Source of the DNA: Echinarachnius parma
Lineage: Eukaryota > Echinodermata > Echinoidea > Clypeasteroida > Echinarachniidae
Assembly: GCA_037951105.1 (NCBI GenBank)
Contig: JBAMJV010002048.1
Location: 186,001-250,000 of the forward strand
Length of the DNA: 64,000 bases
Direction: 5' to 3'
The position numbers were made by a program, and so were the translations under genes. Positions 38,301 to 50,300 of this stretch are shown piece after piece. Positions within the stretch are counted from its first letter, which is position 1; every line of letters begins with the position of its first letter. The notes below the pieces were generated by a model that saw nothing but the letters and a program-made list of their open reading frames with translations, was not told where the DNA came from and ran no database searches.

Positions 38301-41300
38301 CATAAATATTACCATGGGATATTTAGTTTTCTTCAATTTTTCTTCCACTTTTGATAGAGGGGCAGGGACGAGATGTCTGTGAACAATAAGATAAAATTGA
38401 TGAACAACTAACCTGACCCATCTCCTTCTTCTGACGTGATCATTCCACCTCCTGTCCTTGTGGAAAGCCTTGGTGCTGAAAAGAAAAAAGACATCATAAT
38501 ACCTTGCATTATCCATGGTTTTATAGGATTATATCATTCTTGTGCATCTTACTCTTTTCTGTATGTTTATTTCGTTTTATAAAGGAGAAATTTTAATTAA
38601 CCCGTTCCCTTCGAGATTCTGAAATCCCCATAGACTTTGTACATAGCCCATCCAGTTCTGTAAGCAACAGGTTAACATTTTACATGCATTTAGTCAGAAA
38701 ATATGCACATTTGAACCAATCAGATTTGCGCATTTAGTCACATAATCTGACTTCCAACTGTAAATGAGACGACCATGATCACAGCTATCGAGCGATGGAA
38801 GAACTTAATTTAGGAACGTTAAATTAATCTTGATCTAATTATAAAGGAGACACGAACGAACGAACAAACTTCCAATTAGTTGCAACACTTTCTGCAATGG
38901 GGCCCAGATCTATTTGCAAGTGACCAATTATCATAAATAAAAACATCAAGTCATAGGATGAAATACTCGATTAGAACATGTTACCATGAGCTTTTAACCC
39001 ATTCAAGACTATGAGTATGTAATTTTTTGTATAAAATACATTTTCCATACACTCTTCCAACAAGTATATTGAGGACTACTCCTAAATGGGATAACCAACC
39101 TAGAAAAAAGTATTTGTGGGGTGACTAGTACTGAACAGGTTCACCTATCTATATGTATATCATCTAGGAAGAAAAAAATGTCTTTAAAATGAAACTTTAT
39201 TGTGACTTATGACAAACTATAAACAAAACTTGTACAATGTACATTCTGTATGGACGATAAAGTGTCTAGAGCAATGAAACATGCTACATGAATAATTGTT
39301 GATAGTACTTAATCATAATAGCAACAAAATAACTGAAGAAAAAAAAAACAGCTATACATTTTACCATCCTGAACTCATACCCTCAACGACATGAAGATAT
39401 ACATCCAAATATAACTTACCACATTCAAAATTAACAGTAAAAATGAAATCAATAAAGAGCTATTTTCATTTTAAAATATTCTACAGCTGTGTAATCTTGT
39501 TATACATGTATGCAAAATTAATAAAAACAAACATTTGATTACCATACAATCCATATAAACAAACATGCACGTACAAAAAATAATGACATAAAAAAAAAAC
39601 CCACTGCTTACAACCGACACCAAATCAACTTTTTTTGGGTATACATATAGGAAAAACACAATATAACAGATAAAATGATGGCTAACCTCCTTTTTGTATC
39701 TACTACGTAACACAAATTACACTCCTTTTGTGGACTAACAATCTGGTGACAAGCTTTGCTTTTTCACTGTAAAGTACAAGTATATAGTCATAAAAACTCA
39801 CTATCCATGCAAAAATTTGGACATGTCTATTTCCTCACATACCCTCAAATACAATTTCATGACAATATAATATTTTCTATACAAATTCATGAAAGGGCAA
39901 TATATATATGTATGAATTACAACCTTAAATAGCCCATGAGAGAATGATATAATTGATAGAACTTGGTCTTGATACCTCTGGGCTCTACTAGACCCCAAAT
40001 GGTCCCTGGGAGGTCTCATTGGCACTGAGACCAGGGCTAGTCCAATGGGGATCTGATATTCTGGACCGGGACTAAGTTTCATGGGGGGAATGCAGACAGT
40101 TTTGAAAAGACAAAAGAACATTTAATAATAATAAAGAATGAGTCTGTATTGGATATGTGTTGTTATTGTTAGTGTATCCATTAACCCATTCAGGACTGGT
40201 CTCTAAAATACTCAGGCTTGGGTCAATGGAGATTACATGTCATAGTGAAATCAATCAGTCCTGAATGGGTTAAACTTTATAATAGAATTACGGATTAAAT
40301 ACTTCAATAGTTGACAAAGGCTCATCAAATACATTTAATTCAATCCAATGTCTAATTAATAAGCAATAAAATGGTTAGTTGATGTGGTGCTTGGGTTGTC
40401 ATATATCTGTAAGATTTATACCAGTTTTTGTAAAAAGCATTCATTTAATAAGCAAACTTACTTCTTGAACTCTTTCGCATACTGCCACCCCTCCTTGTCT
40501 GTACTCCCAGAAATGGTAAAGTCCACCTTCCAATCAGACACCTGAGAAAAAACAAGGTCAACATTGATTCACCTTAAATTGTCCAAATGACATAACATAA
40601 CATCTGTACCAAAAAAAAATACAACATACAAAATTAAAATTTGAATAAACATTAAGTGCAATGTCTTCCTTCTAAACTAAAAACCAAGACATCAAAATGT
40701 ACATTTCCTATTAGAACAAACAAACACAAAAGACTAGAATCCCATTAGAATAACATAAATGATTTTAATTTTTAACAATTGAGGCAGTACTAATAAAACA
40801 TTAAGTCAGAGATCAGCACATTGCTATGCATATCATGTGTACCACCACAAGCACAAAGCAACATACTTAGCTATTTTGTTTCCATTACTTCACCATCTAT
40901 GTCACTGTGCTCTTTATTGAGGGACTATACACAATCTAACTAAAACTACCACCCTACAATGAAGGTGAATGCAATAACAGTTGGATGAAATTCATCAAAA
41001 TACAATGAAAACAAACATCAACAGACTGGAAGTATTTAAAACGTGGTTTTGGAAATAAGCATTTTGAAGATGACATGGTCAAATAGAATAATCAATGAAA
41101 TGGTTGATATAGGGTTGAAGACCAAATGATAATGATATAACATCAAAATAAGGAAATGGGCAGCTTACTACATGTATAATCTTTAAATAGAGGGAAAAGT
41201 AATAGTTAAAAGGTAATAGTAATAATAGTAGGGTTGATTTATATAGCGCCTACTATGATACAATATCCTCTATAAACACTTTTAATACCCTGCTCATAAG

Positions 41301-44300
41301 ATACAATGCCACCCTGCATACATTGTGTGCACCATCTCCACTCTGAAGGTCAGTCACATAAAGTAGAATGAACCATGATGATGGACTCCAGTCAGAATGG
41401 CCCGTATGGAGAACTCAAAAGAACGATGAGAAAAGAAGAGTGATGGTGTTCAGGACCTGCTCTTGAGCAGAAGCGCCATGACAATAAATTAAAGGGATCT
41501 AGTAACTTTGTTGGCAAGTGCAAAAAGTGATGAGTGATTAATAAAATGTGTATTGGAGTGATTTGATATATGTCCACAAAGTAATGTGTGATAAATTCAC
41601 GTTAATTGGATGTTTTTTGGCTGAGATATGAGCAAAAATGCAAAGTGATATTCGCTAACTCATTGTACTTACTTTGCACACGACATGAAATTATCCCGTA
41701 GACAATTTCATATCTGAACACTTCAATCGTAAATATCTTTTGAACAAAATGGAAATTTGAAAAACCGAAACCTGTCCTGTGCTTATATTGTTAATATGAA
41801 TATGATGAGGTATGAGAGAAGCACTAGAGTTCCAAGTAAGTTTGGAAGATTTAGACAATGTTACTAAGTTCCTTTAAAAGGAGAGAAAATAAAGTAGCAC
41901 TCACCCACTGCCATTGTGACGACGGCATTGGAACGTTGTCCCTGGATGCTAGCATCTTGTTGGAGTCTGTCGACCACATTCCTCTGCGAGATGGGGAAAA
42001 GGGGAATTTTATATATTTATTTATTTATTTATTTCTGGTATGATAAAAAACATGATACAAAGGTCCGGAGACCAACAATGATTATGGTACAATAATAATA
42101 TTCATAGATACATGTACATTAAAAATACACATTTAAATCGTAAACATACATGTATAAATAGGGGAAGATAAATTCTTAATTTCTGTACTTGAAGAAAACA
42201 ATCTTTTGCCAGCAATTGAATATGTGAAACAATGACATGTATGTATTTTGGTTCATCTCTGACTTGATTAGTAAAATTAAATGCTATATTTAAATGCACA
42301 AATAAAGAAGCTAAACACGCACATGTATGCAAACAAACAAGCAATACAAAAGAAACTACAGAATATGATTTAGAGCAAACATTATACTTTTACCTATCTA
42401 ACCAAACAGAAGAATCAACATCTCTGGGGTTTTTAACACACACATATTAAACAAAACACAAACAAATGTAACAAACAAACACACACACACACACACACAC
42501 ATGCAAAGAAACAAACAAATGAACAAACAAACAACAAATAAACAAACAAACACAAAACACAGCAACCAAACATAACTTAGGTCAGACCTATCAAAAAACA
42601 AACAGTGGACTCAATATCCAACTCTCAAAACATAATTTAATATTAACTATTATTAAAAGGGATAGTACAGTTTAAATGAATTCCAGTAACTAACACTTGT
42701 ACGTTATCATTAAAACTAATATAATTCAATGATGCTTAAATGGTAGAAAAACATATAAATGGCCAATTTAGAAGGCTGTTATCATTTAAAAAAAACACAA
42801 GAGGGCCCCTGGAAATTTAAACCATTTCTTAAATACCATTTTGATAGATTTATGACAATGTGTAGGCTTTATAAATGATTGCTAAGATTATTGAATAAAT
42901 GTTGGGGCCCAAAATGTATTCCAGTCAGGTTTATTTTAAGATACCATTTCAGCTGTTTCTGAACCGATGTGATCAAAAAAGTTTATTTTGTATCTTAAAT
43001 CATGTGCCCTTTCAAATATTACATTAAGTTTTTCATCACCTCCCAAATCAATTATTTTTTTAAGCGTCCTCTAAATCAAAACTGTAGTATTGCTTTAAAG
43101 CAAGCAAGCAAGCAAGCAAACACACAAATAAACAAACTAACTAACACAGTCAAATAAGCGAAATACACAATTATTTCCAGCCGTTTCAATTGTAATCTTT
43201 ATAGGTTTACCTGTCAGTGAACCAGGCAATCAAACTACCAATGAAAAAGAAACAAAATAAATAATGGAACCTGCAATCAATAAACAAATATATATATATT
43301 TATATAATTGAAAGCAACAATTTTCAAATGCTCCAAATGTAATCTTATTTTAATTATTTTAGCTGTCAGTAAAACCAGACAAAGGACTTCACATCTGGTT
43401 ACCAATCTACTTACCAACCAAGTGAACAAACACAAAATAAGTAACACACCATCAATCACACAACCAACCAAACAAACAAACGACTGTTTTCACTGTTTTC
43501 AGTTGTACAAAAATTAATATCTTATAGTTTTACCTGTCAGTGAAACCAGACAATGGACTCCACCTCTGGTTCTCAAACACATGGATGTTGATGGAATCAG
43601 TCTGAGGCTGGATGCCAAATGTACTGCTGTAGATACCTACAGATCAGTGAAAATCAAACACAAGAGTTAGTTACAAATGTTAATTCAAATAAAGAAAAAC
43701 AAAGAACATTGTTTACAGCAATAAGTTAGGGCTTAAAATCAATTGGTACAGAGATCGGTCTTCCTCCTGAACATCGATTTTGAAATTGTTATATATAATG
43801 CATACGGTGCCAGATCAGCTGTCTTCTGCACGTTTTAAATACAGCAGATTATATTTAGTACCTGGATAGGGAAACAAATCATGCTTCAATAATTTATCTT
43901 GATATCAACTGTTCTCACCTTTTAATAACCTGCCCCCCCCCCCCCCCCCCATCACCTCTAGTGAAGACCTAAGGGGGTATCTACTACCTGTCTATAGCAG
44001 CAAACCTGCCTATAAAAATCACTTATCACTTGCAGGGAAAAGTAATGTTATGGAACCTGTCTATAGAGTTCACAAGTCTACAGTGACCACTTTTCTTGTT
44101 AAATGTTTCCCTTGGGTGGTCACCATTTACAGGTTGAACAGTAAAATAAGTCTCACCTTTGAATACCCAGCCCCCATATCCTCCGGTGTAGACCCAGGCG
44201 GTACTGACCTACCCTTGTCCCCACTCCATGACTCTGAAATACAGATAATGACAGCGCCCACCCTTTTAAGACAATTTAAAATTATTAGCAGTCCTAGAAT

Positions 44301-47300
44301 GATTAATTATCTCACCTTTGAATACCCCGCCCCCATATCCTCCGGAGTAGACCCAGGCAGTACTATCCTGCCCTATTCCCCACACCACTCCTGCCCCACA
44401 GCTCTCGATGTACGCCAAGTGACCACCCATCTGTCGCCAGTACCTAGAACATAAAAATAAAAATATATGCTGTGAAGTTACTTATATTTGTTAAAGGTTT
44501 GTGCACTGGGAGAGATAAGAAACATAATTCATTATAAAAACTCATTTTCAAATAATACAAATTAGCATTGATAAGATCACTAATGACCAACTAGGACACT
44601 TGTTTCCCTTTTACTTCTGGGAAATCTTTTTATTTCTTGGGAGCACTCAAGTGCAACTTAACCACAACTTGTGCGCAAATATACTAGATCCAAAGAAATG
44701 TCATGAACTTTACAAATCATGTTTACATTCGATACTTGCGCAATCTTTTCCGATTAGTGATAACAATTAGTAGTACATTGAAGAACCGAACAGTCCAGAG
44801 ATGATTAAACCACTTACAGATGAGATGATGGTGCAACCTGCATGTTCGGCAAGGCCTCGTGAACGAAGACGTCGCCCCGACATGTGACCATCCATGAAGA
44901 TCTGGGAGAAGGCGCACCGTATATGCTGCGCACTTCATTGCACGCCAGACCAATGGCAGCAACCTGAATATTGAAGAGTTGTGAACATGAACAATTTTTG
45001 CTTGTAAATCTTTTATATAAAATATTTATCGTTTTGTGGCGAAGAGTTACATATGACAGCTATACTTGCTTAAGATGAATAGTCAACAGACATATCAGTC
45101 ACTCAATTTAAACTGTTTTTGGATGTACATGAAAAAAGCTTTAAAAAAATTGATTATGTCTTTTCTAGCAATGAGAGTGAATTATTTGCCACAATAATTG
45201 TGATGCTCACCCATTCTTCCAACTCCTTATCACTCTTGGTTCTGAGGGTGATAGGCTTCCGGTCTAGTACTCTCTTTGGGGTGTAGATGCAGAAAGACGG
45301 ATACTCAGAACTGCTGTTTATCTCCAGCACGTATGTCACCTCACTCAGTAAGAAACGGATCGTCTGTCAAGAAAAATCAGTTGAAGAATATAAATTTACA
45401 AACTGCAACACATAAATATTCTGGTAACTTGTCCCTAGCTCAATGTGATTTTTGTCCTGAAGTATACTTATGGTGTAGATGCAGAAAGACAGATAAACAG
45501 GACTGCTGTTTATCCCCAGCATGTACGTCACCTCACTCAGTAACACCCGGATCGTCTGTCGATTGTCTTTTTGCAACAATCTATCAGTTAACAATGTTCA
45601 AAGAGTACATTTTTCTAGTACAAGATACCGAGTAGTTGGTGTCTTGAAAAAACATAATTAAGTGCTAAATGGGTCTATCAACCTCTACTTACTTTTGGTT
45701 TGCCTGTGGAAGTGTAGTGTAGCGAGAACCTGCTCTGCTGCCTGCCCGTCCCATCAAAACCCCTCTCCAGCTCAATGGTACAGTCCGACCACTGTCTCCG
45801 CCTTCCCTCGCTGTACCACTGGAGACGTCCAACCTTGGCCCACGCACTCTGAAGATGGAGAAAGCAAACAAGGCACATTAAATTTCCATTGTAATCATAG
45901 TTTCTACCAATTTATTTCTTATTATAATCACTGATCATCAGTAACATCCCTCTAAGTTCAATGGGACAGTCTGACCACTTTCTCCGCCTTCCTTCTGAAG
46001 ATGTCCAACCTTGGCCCACAAACACTGAAGATAGAGAAAGCAAATAAAATGTTTTTAATGTCAATCATTATTATAGCTAATCTTTAATAAAAGGGCGCCA
46101 AGTTACTGTTTGTACTTAATAATCATGTCTCAAGTTTGAGAGCCTTGGAGAAACCAAATGTAGCTCTGATTTATATTTGAAGAATATTCCCCAAATTATT
46201 AGACATAATCATTATCTGAAATGTTTACATTACATAAAGGAGGCTCCCACCTACAAGATGGTATTCATAACAAGGCGATAGCCGTAAAGTGTCTCGCCTA
46301 CTTGCGCAAATTCATGCAACATTAGATATAGGGCACCTACCAATCAAGTTTGGTTACTAACAGATGCAGGGTTGGAAAGATATCAACCCGAATAGACTCT
46401 TGCAGGTAAAGTTTCACATTGGACCTCATTTGACCTTTGACCTACTTATGTGACCTTTGACCCCATAATATCATGGAGGCCAATATAGGGCATCTACCAA
46501 TCAAGTTTGGTTACAAACAGATGCAGGGTTGGAAAGTTATCAACCCTAATAAGACTCTTGCAGGTAAAATTTCACATTTGCCCTTTGACCTACTTGTGTG
46601 ACTTTTGACCCCAGAATATCATGGAGGCCAATATAGGGCATCTACCGATCAAGTTTGGTCACAAACAGATGCAGTAAGGGTCACAGACGGACGGACGGAG
46701 GACAGACGGACGCAATTTGGATCCCTTAGTCTCCCTCCACCTATGGTGGGCTCGACAAAAATGGACTTAATCGGCCTTCTCACCCTTACTCGACAAAATT
46801 AAAATATAGGAATGAGTTCACAATTTTTCAAAAGGAATGGTAAAAAAATCAATGTAACTAACCCTTTCCACTGCCATTGGGTAGTGTTCAAAGTCTCGAG
46901 TCTCCTCGTCCCTTCTTCGCTTCAACATCTTCAGGATGGTTCCCCTCCAGGGCCCCTCCTGCAGCCGATGCCGGAAACTCTGTTGACTCAGCGTAGCTGC
47001 AGAGGAAGAAACAGATTCATATAGAGTAAGATAGACCTTACATAAAATCTTTACTAAAACTTTATCATGTATGTGAAACCTGTACTGAAATAATTATTTA
47101 ATTTCAAGTTCAAGTTTGTTTTATTTGTCCAAATGAAATTCGTTTCGTTACATGCATGGAAGATACAAGATACAAATTCAAAACAAACACTTAAAATACA
47201 GTAATATTTTTATTTATACAGCAAGACAATTTTGTTTTGTTTAAAGTTCAATACATCCAAACAAAATTTAGGCTCAATCAATAACCATATTCCCAAGAAG

Positions 47301-50300
47301 GGAGTATCAAAAGGCTAAACAAATCTATGCTTTCTTTCAAATAATAATAAATTATACTGTCATTTAAATCATATGTATCTTTAATTGTCTATTCATATAT
47401 CCGTCCATATTTCATGTCGGGCTCATAACTCATCAATGGGTAATTGCCTTCATCCAATATATATAGAAATAAGAGAAATAGAGAAATAAGTGACATGTAT
47501 AAATCCTCACCTTGTTGAAACCACTTAGGTAACGATGTTGGTTCCACCACACATCCACCCCCACTAACCCACATCCAAAGAGTGTCCTCCTCCTCCCCTT
47601 CTGGGGCTTTGGTTAAGTCCATGACACTGTGGCTAAGCATTGGTACTGGGGAATCTGCCATTCTCTGAAAGGGGTGCAAGGAACTCTGCTCCTTCATGTG
47701 GGCGAGGCAAACCTGTTTCCGCAAGACGGGCTCATCAAAGTCCTCCACCATGATGGATGGAGCGGTCCTTGTCTCAGCGTCGCGGGGAGACAACAAGTCC
47801 GTGTCTGCATCGTTCTCACCAATCATGAACTTCACTTCAGGACTTGGACTTGAATACTTTCGATTTTTGTTGAAGTGTGGGAACCTGAAGCTCTCTTCGC
47901 TGTCAACACAGTCAGGGATCCCTGTGGTGGACGTCGCCTGGTGGCTCTGCATGCGCAACCGCCTCACAAGGTCCAGGGTGACATCAGGTGCAAGGAGGTT
48001 GTGGCCTTCATGGGTCAAGTCCATGCCTACGCAGTCAGGAAGAAGAGTCTCCGTTTGTGTTCCCTTCTCACTCTCACTGTCCGGCAGTAGTTTATCCGTG
48101 GAGTCCTCCTCCTCCAGGTCGGCGATGTAGTTAATAGGGGTGTCTGAGACGTCAGAGTGGTAGCTGGGCTGGCGGGTGATGAGATTGGTTGGCTCCTGGA
48201 TGGGGGTCAAGTTGTGCACATCTTCCACTGTTAGCCCCCTTGGTTGAGGTTGGGGAGGCACGAGGCCTGTTGGCTCACTGTCCTCCTCCGGGGCGCTATC
48301 AACAGACGTCCTCTCTGCATCTGCTGTTTGCTCCTGGCAATGAATGCAGTTCTCAGATTCCACATTGTCTTTTGAAGGCACAGATGCTTCTTCTTGGCAG
48401 TGCAAACAGTTCTCAGAGTCCACAGCATCTGTGGTTGATATCACTGCCTCCTCTTTACAATCTACACAGTTGTCAGAGTCTGCAACATTTTTTGATGACA
48501 TAGCCGACTCTTTCTGACAGAGGAAGCAATTTTCAGGGTCCACAAAATCCTGGCCGGGCAATGAATCTTTCCTTGATGACAAGAACAACTGCTCCGACAT
48601 GGCTATTTGAACATCAGGATTCAATGAGATTGTTCTGTCCAAAATTCGACTTTCTTCCTTTGAGTAGTTCCGAGGGCTTTCGGGAAACCGAGGTTGCAAT
48701 GTACCATCCATAATCCTGCCATCTGCTTTTGTGATAGAAATTGTCTTCTCAGAGTGGCAACGTTTCATTGCTCTGTCTGCCACCTTTCCCTCTATCCGTA
48801 TACTGGGACTTGGACTCCCCTGAAAGCGGGGTTGGAACCTGTACTTGCCGTACGTAATCGTCCTATCGTCTGTCTGCGAACACATTGTCCTCATTGGCTT
48901 GCCGTTGTGCATGAACTCATCGCCCAGGAACGTAGCAAGACTAGGGTCATGGTCCATCAGGAAGAGTCCTGCGGGGTCGCTGATGCTGCGGATGAAGTGG
49001 TGGCTGTGGGGGTCAAGAAGATTCTGCGTCTTGCCACACACGCTGGTGGCCAGGGATATCATGCTGTCTGCGATGCTGATCGTGTCGTCTGCGTAATGCT
49101 GGTCATTCTTGTCTCCGATGACGATGGATTTCCACTCCCTCCCGCTGAGCTCTTCGTAGGAGACTCCCGATCTGAAGACTATCATACGGTCCTCTGCCAT
49201 CAGAGCCCAGACCTGAAGGAAGTTAAAGCATCACATTATATATCAATATCTGTAGGAGAAGCAGAATGATCATTGTAATCATGCATGAAAAGAAATATGA
49301 TAATACTATGTAGGTTGTGGGTTTTTGGGGTGACAATCAAGCAGCTAACTTTCAGTAGTAACATATTTTGCCAGAAATAATAAGCATAACACCTTTTTAA
49401 AAGAAAATTGCCAGTTGCTATTAATTTCACATCAGTTTCTTTCACTTTCTTAGTACAGGATAGCATTTTCAAAGAGTTATAAGCTTTGTACAAGATACCA
49501 GTTTGTGATGGCTTTAAAAAGCTTAACTTCTACACCTTTTAAAAATAATTAACCCATTGCCTAGATGGGAATCTGGTTTGTCATGTATCATGCCTGTGGA
49601 CAGTACGATGTCTCGTTGGCAATGGGCTAAGTTGGTTATAATTGCTTAAGACGGGTCAATACCTGATCATTTGGTCCTACTGTCAGCTGGGCCACCTGTC
49701 CACACATCTCAATCCAACTGGTGCCAGCCAGATTCTTCCTGTTCTCACTAGACGAGAATCCCTTCCGGAACCACACCTGGAGAAGAAGTGGGCATGTAAA
49801 TTGAAATTATATAAATTATAAATGATTGGAATGTATTTCTGAATACTTGTCACATCCCATCCGGCAATCTTGGTGGTCTACTGGTTTTGACCCCCTGTCA
49901 TATTATCAAGAGGTTGTGGGTTTAATCCCCACCAGAGTCCGCTTGTGATTTCTTTCACAGGGACCCTTACATGCCCTGAGCTTCTAGTGTTGTGATTTAG
50001 ATTGGTCAAGGGGCCAGATGGGAATGTATTTAGCACAAATGTGCATGATTAAAAAGATACCTCATAACATACAGTATCTAACTTATCAACAACAGAAAAA
50101 AAAACATTGAGCATGATAATCTTCAAGAATTGGTCAAAAGATAATAATCAATTGGTTTAGTTGCAATCAATAAGAGGACTTTTTAGTTGATCTTACCATC
50201 TGGTTCCTTGTCAGAGCCCACACTACATTGTTGCCCACGGCAACACTTGACAACAGTTGCTTTTCTGGTGGATCGACATATGTCCAACTTGTGCCTGCAT

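Noticed and set aside
48694-49269. 191-codon plus-strand frame
   Set aside because: Antisense to the long TECPR1 coding exon, which explains the openness.
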